Positions 1 to 6,944 of a stretch of 30,399 nucleotides of DNA are shown here, piece by piece. The stretch comes from Lachnospiraceae bacterium. GTDB taxonomy: Bacteria; Bacillota_A; Clostridia; Lachnospirales; Lachnospiraceae. Position 1 is the stretch's first letter, and every line of letters begins with the position of its first letter. Under the pieces are notes generated by a model. The model was not told the origin of the DNA. It worked only from the letters and a program-made list of their open reading frames with translations, and did no database searches. Location of the stretch: the NCBI GenBank assembly GCA_017613595.1, contig JAGADM010000058.1:1-30399 (forward strand), written 5' to 3'. Made by a program: the position numbers and the translations under genes.

Positions 1-204
1 ATCAAGAATGGAAATCTGTGGCCACTTGGACACTTTGTCTTTTTTCCCTTGCGGAAGGAATAAACACATCCCCCCGCCCTTTCCCTTACCGATTCTTACC
101 GGAAAGATACCAAAGACGCCACCAAACGAAATCTTAACTACTGCACTCTTAATCCCACTGTTTTTCTTTGGCCATACGCTGATTACATACTTTGGCAATT
201 GCAT
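1..204 (-). CDS. Small SpoVG-like protein, 3' end cut by window edge
   Basis: The reading frame starts at ATG 204 and stays open for 68 codons to the left edge, so the C-terminus lies outside the window. A perfect AGGAGG (211-216) sits 6 bases before the ATG, which makes the start convincing. The product is small and basic. The pattern Y-x-x-x-V-x-P near the N-terminus, then a K-A-like strand, an R-I-x-x-G-K-x-G turn and an LFLPQ stretch, resembles the SpoVG fold (a small DNA-binding regulator family in Firmicutes), especially shorter SpoVG-like proteins of Clostridia. The match is by eye and not strong. Only about 25 bases separate its ribosome site from the terminator of the lysS unit, so it probably depends on readthrough or on a promoter inside that hairpin region. 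It could instead be an unrelated small protein. Confidence 0.55.
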   Translation of the reverse strand, partial: MQLPKYVISVWPKKNSGIKSAVVKISFGGVFGIFPVRIGKGKGGGMCLFLPQGKKDKVSKWPQISILD

Positions 205-240
205 GTAAAACCTCCTATGATTGTTGGCTTGACGGTAAAC

Positions 241-285
241 AAAAAAAGACACTTTTCTAACTCAATGACATTAGAAAAGTGTCTT
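241..285 (-). terminator. Intrinsic terminator of the greA-lysS unit
   Basis: Positions 246-260 and 271-285 form a perfect 15-bp stem with a 10-base loop. Read on the minus strand, the stem runs straight into seven T residues (241-247 complement). It lies about 155 bases past the lysS stop and just before the small gene at 1-204. The long AT-rich distance from lysS to the stem is unusual but holds no other gene that I can see. Confidence 0.85.
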
Positions 286-439
286 ATCAATCTTGCGAAT
301 GATTCGGTTTGTTTTAAGAATTTTCCTGTCAGTCCTCATCTTCACTCGTGATTTCTAACAGAAATTGTAATAAAAGTGTAATAATCCGATGATATTTGTG
401 GTATCTCGAATGCCGCAAAGCCTTGATTTTACAGGCTTT

Positions 440-2047
440 TTAGTTATCGATGGTTCTCATTGTCGGGAACAATAATACGTCGCGGATCGCAGGGCTGTCG
501 GTGAGAAGCATGGCGAGACGGTCGAGACCGTAGCCGATACCGCCGGTGGGCGGCATGCCGATTTCGAGGGCGTTCATGAAGTCCTCATCGGTCGTATTTG
601 CCTCTTCGTCACCTGCTGCCAGAGCCGCTTCCTGCGCCTTGAAGCGCTCGCGCTGATCAATCGGGTCGTTCAGCTCGGAGTATGCGTTGCACATCTCCCA
701 GGTATTGATGTAGAGCTCAAAACGCTCAACATAAGCGGGCTTATCGGGCTTACGCTTCGTAAGCGGGCTGATCTCCACCGGATGGTCCATAATAAATGTC
801 GGCTGCACAAGGTGCTCTTCGACAAACTCTTCAAAGAACAGATTGAGGATGTCGCCCTTCTTGTGACGTGCCTCAAACTCAACGTGACGCTCCTTGGCGA
901 TTGCCTTTGCTTCCTCGTCGGTGGCGATTGCGTCGAAGTCGATGCCGGTGTACTGCTTCACGGCCTCAACCATGGTAAGACGGGCAAACGGCTTGCCGAG
1001 ATCGATCACATTGTCGCCATAGGTGATGGTGGTCGTTCCGCATACTTCCTCGGCAAGATAACGGAACATCGATTCGGTCAGTTCCATCATGCCGTAATAA
1101 TCGGTATATGCCTGATAAAGCTCCATCAATGTGAACTCAGGGTTGTGACGGGTGTCAATACCCTCGTTACGGAATACGCGGCCGATCTCATACACTCTTT
1201 CGAGTCCGCCGACGATCAGTCTCTTCAGATAAAGCTCAAGACTGATACGAAGCTTTACATCTTCGTCAAGGGAATTGTAATGCGTCTCGAACGGACGGGC
1301 CGCAGCTCCGCCGGCGTTCGCTACAAGCATCGGGGTTTCCACTTCCATGAAGTTCCGTCCCGCAAGGAACTTACGGATACCGGCGATCATCTTGGACCGC
1401 TTTACAAAGGTATCCTTTACCTCGGGATTCATGATGAGGTCGGTATAACGCTGACGATAACGGAGGTCGGTGTTGGTCATGCCGTGGAATTTCTCGGGCA
1501 GAACCTGGAGACTCTTTGAAAGAAGCGTCAACTCCGAAGCATGCACGGAAATCTCACCGGTCTTCGTGCGGAATGCATAACCCTTTACGCCGTAGATATC
1601 ACCGATATCGGACTTCTTGAAGTCGGCGTAAGCATCCTCTCCGATAGCGTCTCTCGCAACATAAACCTGAATGCTTCCCTTAAGGTCCTGAATATTGCAG
1701 AAGGAAGCCTTACCCATAACACGCTTGAAAAGCATACGTCCCGCAAGAGAAACGTTAATCGGCTGCGCGTCCATGATGGCACGATTCTCGTTATAGTAAT
1801 TATTCGAAACCTCACGGGCTGCCGCTTCATCAAGTCCCTCAACGCTCGGAGCCGTACGGCCGGCAAGGAGCTTCTCCTCAAGCGCGGTGTAAAGCTTCTT
1901 CACTTCATCGGTATGATGCGTCTGGTCGTATTTCGTAATCTGAAAAGGATCCTTGCCCGCTGCCTGAAGGTCCGAAAGCTTCTGACGGCGAATCTTCAAA
2001 AGCTCGCCGAGATCCTCATTCCGGTTTTCGTTATTCTGTTCTGCCAC
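440..2047 (-). CDS. lysS: Lysyl-tRNA synthetase, class II
   Basis: This enzyme charges tRNA-Lys with lysine in the cytoplasm. The product is about 535 residues; family members are usually near 500. An N-terminal OB-fold tRNA-binding domain is followed by the class II catalytic core. Visible signatures are the motif 1 region ending FMEVETPML, motif 2 FRNEGIDTRHNPEFTLMELY with the conserved arginine, and motif 3 GIGYGLDRLAMLLT near the C-terminus. The frame could be extended to an ATG at 2116, but I chose GTG 2047: it gives the usual short N-terminus (VAEQNNENR...) and has GGGAGG six bases upstream, whereas the extension is unlike the family. It lies 79 bases downstream of greA, a gene pair common in Firmicutes, and shares its promoter. 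Translation ends in TAA at 440-442. Confidence 0.97.
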   Translation of the reverse strand: MAEQNNENRNEDLGELLKIRRQKLSDLQAAGKDPFQITKYDQTHHTDEVKKLYTALEEKLLAGRTAPSVEGLDEAAAREVSNNYYNENRAIMDAQPINVSLAGRMLFKRVMGKASFCNIQDLKGSIQVYVARDAIGEDAYADFKKSDIGDIYGVKGYAFRTKTGEISVHASELTLLSKSLQVLPEKFHGMTNTDLRYRQRYTDLIMNPEVKDTFVKRSKMIAGIRKFLAGRNFMEVETPMLVANAGGAAARPFETHYNSLDEDVKLRISLELYLKRLIVGGLERVYEIGRVFRNEGIDTRHNPEFTLMELYQAYTDYYGMMELTESMFRYLAEEVCGTTTITYGDNVIDLGKPFARLTMVEAVKQYTGIDFDAIATDEEAKAIAKERHVEFEARHKKGDILNLFFEEFVEEHLVQPTFIMDHPVEISPLTKRKPDKPAYVERFELYINTWEMCNAYSELNDPIDQRERFKAQEAALAAGDEEANTTDEDFMNALEIGMPPTGGIGYGLDRLAMLLTDSPAIRDVLLFPTMRTIDN

Positions 2048-2053
2048 GATAAA

Positions 2054-2059
2054 CCTCCC
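2054..2059 (-). promoter_or_regulatory. Ribosome binding site that fixes the lysS GTG start
   Basis: GGGAGG on the minus strand, followed by six bases and then GTG. The upstream ATG at 2116 has no comparable Shine-Dalgarno sequence and would add residues not typical of LysS. Confidence 0.8.
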
Positions 2060-2096
2060 AAATATCGTTAAAATTCTATGCTTATGTAAAACAGGC

Positions 2097-2114
2097 GGCA
2101 CCCTTTCGGGTGCC
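2097..2114 (-). other. Intercistronic hairpin between greA and lysS
   Basis: A perfect 7-bp GC-rich stem (GGCACCC/GGGTGCC) closed by a GAAA tetraloop in the mRNA. No T run follows, so it is more likely an mRNA-stability element or a partial attenuator than a full terminator. It starts 12 bases after the greA stop. Confidence 0.6.
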
Positions 2115-2126
2115 ATGCCAAAGTTA

Positions 2127-2621
2127 CTAGTTTGCAGCCTTGTGGATGCTCATGATCTTGTAGGTGATCATTCCCGCGGGTGCCTCGATCGTGATCTTGG
2201 AACCCTTCTTCGCGCCGATCAGCTCACGGCCTACGGGAGACTCATTCGAAATCTTGCCCTTCAGCGCGTTGGCCTCGGTCGAACCTACCAGTTTATATAC
2301 AACTTCTTTACCGGTTTCGGTATTCTTCAATTTCACTTCGCAGCCGATGTTCACGGTATCCAGGTCGATCTCGTCCTCGTCTACGACTTCCACATTCTTA
2401 AGAAGCTCTTCGAGTTCTTCGATACGCGCCTCGATTTCTCTCTGCTCTTCCTTTGCAGCATCATATTCCGCATTCTCGGAAAGGTCGCCCTGCTCTCTTG
2501 CTTCCTTGATCTTCTGAGCAATCTCTTTCCGCTTTACAGTCCGAAGGTCGTCCAGTTCCGCCTCCAGTTTCTTTAATCCCTGAGACGTAAGGATCTTCTT
2601 CTCTGCATTCTTCTGTGCCAT
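2127..2621 (-). CDS. greA: Transcription elongation factor GreA
   Basis: GreA binds the secondary channel of RNA polymerase and stimulates cleavage of backtracked transcripts. The 164-residue length is normal for the family. The first ~75 residues form the antiparallel coiled coil, with the acidic tip around DLSENAEYDAAKEEQ, which carries the residues that reach the active site. The C-terminal half is the FKBP-like domain, including the conserved SPVGRELIGAKKG segment. The start is ATG 2621 with GGAGG nine bases upstream. It is the first gene of a greA-lysS unit with a promoter overlapping the end of the preceding response regulator gene. It ends in TAG. Confidence 0.97.
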   Translation of the reverse strand: MAQKNAEKKILTSQGLKKLEAELDDLRTVKRKEIAQKIKEAREQGDLSENAEYDAAKEEQREIEARIEELEELLKNVEVVDEDEIDLDTVNIGCEVKLKNTETGKEVVYKLVGSTEANALKGKISNESPVGRELIGAKKGSKITIEAPAGMITYKIMSIHKAAN

Positions 2622-2694
2622 GAATCGGTACCTCCGTGAATTCTTATATCACAATCTATCATCCATACGATGAATTACATTACACACTTTCGCA

Positions 2695-2724
2695 AGTATA
2701 GCCCAATTCAGGACTCTTTGTCAA
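2695..2724 (-). promoter_or_regulatory. Sigma-A type promoter of greA-lysS
   Basis: On the minus strand TTGACA (2719-2724) is followed by an 18-base spacer and TATACT (2695-2700). The -35 box lies inside the last codons of the response regulator gene. The predicted start site is about 65 bases before greA. Confidence 0.75.
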
Positions 2725-3481
2725 TCTTTTTCTCACCTGCGACATAGGCGGAAAATGCCATACCCGTATATTTCTTAAAGCACCGGCTGAAATAGTTCGG
2801 ATCCGGTATGCCGACCTCGGCCGCGATCAGGTACATTGCCTTGCCGGTAAGCGCCGCACGCTTCGCGTGTTCCATTCTGCATTTAAGCAGATAATCGCTG
2901 AAGCTTTCGCCCGTGTCGTTCTTAAACTTACGGCTTAAATAGCTCGCGTTAAAGCCGAATGCCTGCGCCACCTTTGTCAGGTTCAGGTCCGGCTCGAAAT
3001 ACGTCGTCTGCAGGTATTCCTTTACACGTTCCGCGCTGTTGGTTCCCTTCTCTCCGTCCGGAAGCGGCTGCTCTTCCTGCGGTCCTTCCTTCGGAAGCGG
3101 GTTCTTCTCCTTGAGCACCTTATAGAGTCTCGTGAGCGTCTGGTTGATGTCGGCCTTCTCGATTGGCTTTAAGCGGTAGTCAAATACGCCGAGCCCGATA
3201 CAGTCGCGCGCATACTGGAACTCATCATATGCCGTAAGCATAATGATGTAAAGGTCCGGATAACGGCTTTTCGCCAGCCTCGTGAACTCGATCCCGTCCA
3301 TGAACGGCATCTGAATATCCACAAAACAGATGTCCGGCTGAATCTCATCGATTGTGTTGATGGCCTCGATTCCGCTGGACGCAGAGCCGACCACTTCCAT
3401 TTCATAAGACTCCCAGTCGATCATCTTCGTGAGGAGCTTATAAATCGCGGGCTCATCGTCGATTATCATTACTCTGTACAC
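2708..3481 (-). CDS. Response regulator, receiver plus AraC-type DNA-binding domain (YesN-like)
   Basis: A 257-residue two-component response regulator. Residues 1-120 form the receiver domain: acidic pocket D8-D9, phosphoacceptor D55 in VDIQMPFMDG, T83 in MLTAYDEF and K105 in RLKPI. After a short polar linker, residues ~150-250 hold the two helix-turn-helix motifs of an AraC-type domain (LTKVAQAFGFNASYLSRKF and the second, IAAEVGIPDPNYFSRCFKKY). The start is GTG 3481 with GGAGG eight bases upstream. Proteins of this architecture usually work with a membrane histidine kinase and control carbohydrate uptake or use. No kinase gene is next to it, so it is an orphan within this window. It has its own promoter (3538-3566) and lies downstream of the GH94 gene, which makes that gene a possible target, but only by position. 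It is shorter than YesN relatives that carry long middle regions. Confidence 0.9.
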   Translation of the reverse strand: MYRVMIIDDEPAIYKLLTKMIDWESYEMEVVGSASSGIEAINTIDEIQPDICFVDIQMPFMDGIEFTRLAKSRYPDLYIIMLTAYDEFQYARDCIGLGVFDYRLKPIEKADINQTLTRLYKVLKEKNPLPKEGPQEEQPLPDGEKGTNSAERVKEYLQTTYFEPDLNLTKVAQAFGFNASYLSRKFKNDTGESFSDYLLKCRMEHAKRAALTGKAMYLIAAEVGIPDPNYFSRCFKKYTGMAFSAYVAGEKKIDKES

Positions 3482-3537
3482 CCCGAATACCTCCGCTGTT
3501 CGAATAGAACCTTTTCACCCCAAATAATACTTCCAAT

Positions 3538-3566
3538 ACTATACCAAAAATCGCCCCTTCGTTCAA
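3538..3566 (-). promoter_or_regulatory. Promoter of the response regulator gene
   Basis: TTGAAC (3561-3566), 17-base spacer, TATAGT (3538-3543) on the minus strand, between the GH94 terminator and the GTG at 3481. Confidence 0.7.
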
Positions 3567-3638
3567 GCATTTTTCGCGGAAAATGCCCGCTTTCTGTCGG
3601 ATTACCGTGCATTTGGCGGTCATATTTTCCTTTTTCGC

Positions 3639-3672
3639 AAAAAGAATCGGCGGAGCATCGCTGCCCCGCCGA
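3639..3672 (-). terminator. Terminator of the GH94 gene
   Basis: Positions 3647-3657 pair with 3662-3672 (11 bp with one G-T pair) around a GCGA-type tetraloop on the minus strand, followed by TTCTTTTTG. It begins 15 bases after the GH94 stop codon. Confidence 0.9.
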
Positions 3673-3686
3673 AAAGACCTTAAGAA

Positions 3687-6068
3687 TTACATCTCGATTA
3701 CGATTTCGTTGTCCGCCTTTAAAATGCTGTCACGGATCAGAAGTCCTTCGATCTTCGTGCCGTTTACGGTCACGCTCTTAACGCCGTGCTCGCTGCCGTT
3801 CGGATTGTTAACGGTTACGTTCAGCACCTTGCCGCGGAATACCTTGCGCATCGTGTACTGCTTCCAAGCGGAAGGAATGGACGGATCGATCACGATACCC
3901 TCTGCCTCGGGATTGAGTCCGAGAATACCTTCGGTCGTACCTACCATAACCGTCGAAGCGGTACCGGTGAGCCAGTGTACATGCGCACGTCCCGCGAACG
4001 GGCTGTCCTTACCTTCGACAAACTGACCGAATACGTAAGGCTCGAGGATACGGGTCTCAATGCGGTCGTTGTAGTTGGCCGGAGCCGCCTCGGACCAGTA
4101 CTTGAATGCGCGGTTGCCGTGTCCGAGCTTGGACTCGGCGAGGATCAGCCAGCCCTGAGGCTGCGAGAAGATTCCGGCATTTTCCTTTACGCACTTGTTG
4201 AAGCATACCATCAAAGCGCCGTCAAACGCATGATTCTCATAAGCCGGATACATTACCATCGCGCCGTAAGGCGTGTTCAGCTCGCGTTCTACGGAATCCA
4301 TGGCGAGCTCCTGCTTCTCCTTCGTTCCGAAGTCGGCGATTACCGACCAGGACTGCGGGTTCAGCCACATCGAAGCCTCGGGATCGGTTCTCTTACCGAT
4401 AACCTCGCCGTCTTCCTTGTAGCCGCGGATGTAACGGTCCTCATTCCAGCAGTCGGAAAGGATCTTCTCCATCTTCTCGTTGATGGAATCAAGGTACTCG
4501 ATGTATTTCTGATCATTCTTCAGAACCGCGTATTTGCGGAGGATCTTCACAGCGTATACAAGCTGGAATGCGACAAATGTGCTCTCACCCTTCTTACCGA
4601 GGCGCACACAGTCGTTCCAGTCCGCATGCAGGCCTGCCGGCATACCGTGGTTGCCGAGGTTGTTCATCGAGAAGTCGATGGCTCTCTTCAGATGGTCGTA
4701 TACGGTACCCTTCTCGCCGTTGTTCGCGTAGAAGATTTCCTCATCGAGGAAGGCAATGTTGCCGCTCTCGGAAATGTACTTGTATACGGTCGGGAAGAGC
4801 CACAAAGCGTCGTCCGCGCGGTAGCTCGGATGACCGGTCTCCTTTACGTAGGAAGCATCGTCCGGAGTGTCCTCCTGACCTGCCTTATGGTTGTATTTTA
4901 CGAGCGGAAGTCCCGCGCCGTTCGTTACCTGTGCGGAAAGCATGAAGCGGATCTGGTCGGCTGCCATCTCGGGTGCGAGGTGGATGATACCCTGGATATC
5001 CTGTACGGTATCACGGTAGCCGAAACCGTTACGGAGTCCGCAGTACTGGAAGGATGCCGCTCTCGACCAGGTAAAGGTGATGAAGCAGTTGTACGCGTTC
5101 CATACGTTAACCATGTTGTTGAACGCTTCGTCGGGCGTATGAACCTGCAGGTTGTCGAGTTTGGAGTGCCAGTACTCTTTCAGTTCGGCAAGCTCCTTCT
5201 CGCAGACGCCGTCCTTCTCATAGCGCGCAATGATCTCCTTGGCCGTCTTTTCGGGCTTCTGACCGAGGATATAGGTGAAACGGCGGGATTCGCCGGGTGC
5301 AAGCGTTACAATGCTCTCCAGAGCGCCGCAGGAGTTATCGCAGTAGTTGAGGTCGCCCTTCAGACCTTCCGCGATACCTACCGGATTCGCGTAGCTTCTG
5401 TAGTTGCCGACAAACCGGTCACGGTCGCCGCAGAAAGCGTCAACCTTCGAACCCGCAAGACCTAAGAAACGCTCCTTGTTGGGGTCGTGGAAGTTCTCAT
5501 TTTCCTTCTGCAGAACCATGTTGCCGCAGAAATAGGTATGGCTGATGAACAGGGTGTACTGCAGGTTAACCTGATCCTGCTCGTAGTTGTTATCGTTGAC
5601 GAATTCGCAGTAGCCGGTTACGGAAAGCTTACGCGGCTTGTCGCTCACGTTGGTCACAACAGCGTTCCATACTTCGTACGTTGCGTCCTTCGGAACATAG
5701 TAGGCGGTCTCCGCCTTGATGCCCTTATACTCGGACTTGATGATGGTGTAAGCGGTACCATGGCGGCACTCGCTCTTATAGCTTTCAAGCGGCTTGCAGA
5801 CCGGAGCCCATGCTGCCGACCAGTACTCGCCGTCCTCGTGGTCCTTCAGGTAGATATAACGACCGGGCTGATCAAGCGCCACGCCGTTGAAACGATAGCG
5901 GATAATACGTCCGTTAGCTCCCGACTTTACAAAACTGTAGCCGCCGGCGTTGTTGCTGATGATTGCGCCGTACTCCGGCGATCCGAGGTAGTTAGCCCAT
6001 GCGGACGGAGTGTCCGGACGGGTGATGACATACTCTCTCGCCTTCTCGTCAAAATAACCGTAATTCAT
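3687..6068 (-). CDS. GH94 disaccharide phosphorylase, probably cellobiose phosphorylase
   Basis: The product (793 residues; cellobiose phosphorylases are about 800) belongs to glycoside hydrolase family 94. These cytoplasmic enzymes split a beta-linked disaccharide with inorganic phosphate, giving a sugar 1-phosphate and saving ATP. Family features visible are the N-terminus MNYGYFDEKAREYVITRPDTP, the NNAGGYSF strand, the central GLRNGFGYRDTVQDIQG segment and the catalytic-acid motif HADWNDC with D486 as the proposed general acid. AHVHWLTGTAS near the C-terminus is the usual phosphate-site region. The N-terminal pattern also resembles chitobiose and cellobionate phosphorylases, so the substrate is not certain. 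ATG 6068 follows an AAAGGA site. The gene is monocistronic, with a near-consensus promoter and a strong terminator. A sugar ABC ATPase at the right edge could serve the same pathway. Confidence 0.9.
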   Translation of the reverse strand: MNYGYFDEKAREYVITRPDTPSAWANYLGSPEYGAIISNNAGGYSFVKSGANGRIIRYRFNGVALDQPGRYIYLKDHEDGEYWSAAWAPVCKPLESYKSECRHGTAYTIIKSEYKGIKAETAYYVPKDATYEVWNAVVTNVSDKPRKLSVTGYCEFVNDNNYEQDQVNLQYTLFISHTYFCGNMVLQKENENFHDPNKERFLGLAGSKVDAFCGDRDRFVGNYRSYANPVGIAEGLKGDLNYCDNSCGALESIVTLAPGESRRFTYILGQKPEKTAKEIIARYEKDGVCEKELAELKEYWHSKLDNLQVHTPDEAFNNMVNVWNAYNCFITFTWSRAASFQYCGLRNGFGYRDTVQDIQGIIHLAPEMAADQIRFMLSAQVTNGAGLPLVKYNHKAGQEDTPDDASYVKETGHPSYRADDALWLFPTVYKYISESGNIAFLDEEIFYANNGEKGTVYDHLKRAIDFSMNNLGNHGMPAGLHADWNDCVRLGKKGESTFVAFQLVYAVKILRKYAVLKNDQKYIEYLDSINEKMEKILSDCWNEDRYIRGYKEDGEVIGKRTDPEASMWLNPQSWSVIADFGTKEKQELAMDSVERELNTPYGAMVMYPAYENHAFDGALMVCFNKCVKENAGIFSQPQGWLILAESKLGHGNRAFKYWSEAAPANYNDRIETRILEPYVFGQFVEGKDSPFAGRAHVHWLTGTASTVMVGTTEGILGLNPEAEGIVIDPSIPSAWKQYTMRKVFRGKVLNVTVNNPNGSEHGVKSVTVNGTKIEGLLIRDSILKADNEIVIEM

Positions 6069-6131
6069 GTTTTTTATCCTTTCGTATACGCTTAATCGGG
6101 CGGTACCGATGGTCCGTCCGTATTCGGTTCA

Positions 6132-6160
6132 ATTATAGGTTTCGAAGGAAAATGCGTCAA
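6132..6160 (-). promoter_or_regulatory. Near-consensus promoter of the GH94 gene
   Basis: TTGACG (6155-6160), exactly 17 bases, TATAAT (6132-6137) on the minus strand. This leaves a 5' leader of about 60 bases before ATG 6068. No clear catabolite-repression (cre-like) palindrome was seen overlapping it. Confidence 0.85.
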
Positions 6161-6217
6161 GCGGTAAATGGTCTGTTGCGGATTTATTCCATTTTTTTAA
6201 CATGAATGAATGGAAAA

Positions 6218-6904
6218 CTACATCTTTCCTTCGATGCGCCGAAGCAGTTCCGGAAGCTCTCCGATCCCTGCGATCGTATAGTCCGCTCCGCTTCCTTCCT
6301 GCCCGACAAAGCAGGTGTCGATTCCGACTTTCCTGCCGAACAGAATGTCCGAAGACACGCTGTCGCCGACTACCAGATAGTGTCTGAGGTCCGTGTCGCC
6401 GATTTCCTTTACGACAGGTTCGAAGAATGCGGGCGCCGGCTTGTCGGCACCGATCTCATCCGAGATGAACATCTTCTTTATGTAATTCTTGAAGGTCGTA
6501 CCTTCGAGTCTTGCTTTTTGAATATAGGTCGTGCCGTTCGTGATGATGTAAAGATCATACCGCTCCGCCAGTTCACGGCATGCCGCGAAGCTGTCCGGGT
6601 ACTCCACGCTCGTCCCCGAAAGGCAGTCCATATAGTATTTGTTTAATACGTTAACGTCGGTATCGGTAATTCCGATGGCTTGGGTAAAATCCGAAAACCG
6701 TCCGAACTTCAGCTGCTCACGGGTGACTTCCCTCCGCTCGAGGCGCTTCCAGTAGCTGTCGTTGATGCGGTGATAGAGTGCCGTCTCGGCCGCGCCGATG
6801 TCGCGCCCGCAGCAGTCTTTCACGGCTTTGATCAGTGCCAGATGCTCCGTCTTCGTGAAGTCCATCAGCGTGTTGTCAAAATCGATTAACAGATAACGAT
6901 ACAT
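6218..6904 (-). CDS. YjjG-family HAD nucleotidase/phosphatase
   Basis: A 228-residue haloacid-dehalogenase superfamily hydrolase. Motif I is DFDNT with nucleophile D8 and acid D10; motif II is IITNGT; the lysine motif is in ADKPAPAFFE; motif III is VVGDSVSSDI. The alpha-helical cap between residues ~15 and 85 and the sequence GTTYIQKARLEGT are typical of the YjjG group, which includes noncanonical pyrimidine nucleotidases. This points to a cytoplasmic nucleoside-monophosphate phosphatase, possibly house-cleaning. The start is ATG 6904 behind AAAGGAAC. It begins 40 bases after the amidase stop with no terminator between, so it is probably cotranscribed from the amidase promoter. I see no strong terminator after it; a weak TTCCATT/AATGGAA hairpin lies next to the stop. 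The exact substrate cannot be told. Confidence 0.88.
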   Translation of the reverse strand: MYRYLLIDFDNTLMDFTKTEHLALIKAVKDCCGRDIGAAETALYHRINDSYWKRLERREVTREQLKFGRFSDFTQAIGITDTDVNVLNKYYMDCLSGTSVEYPDSFAACRELAERYDLYIITNGTTYIQKARLEGTTFKNYIKKMFISDEIGADKPAPAFFEPVVKEIGDTDLRHYLVVGDSVSSDILFGRKVGIDTCFVGQEGSGADYTIAGIGELPELLRRIEGKM

Positions 6905-6944
6905 CCGATATGTTCCTTTTGTTATGGTTTATAAAGCGCTGCCG

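Noticed and set aside
417..441. AAAGCCT/AGGCTTT hairpin overlapping the lysS stop
   Set aside because: On the minus strand it is followed by GCGG, not by T residues; the real terminator is at 241-285.
3786..5465. 559-codon plus-strand frame opposite the GH94 gene
   Set aside because: Antisense shadow: the opposite strand encodes a complete GH94 enzyme with its catalytic motif.
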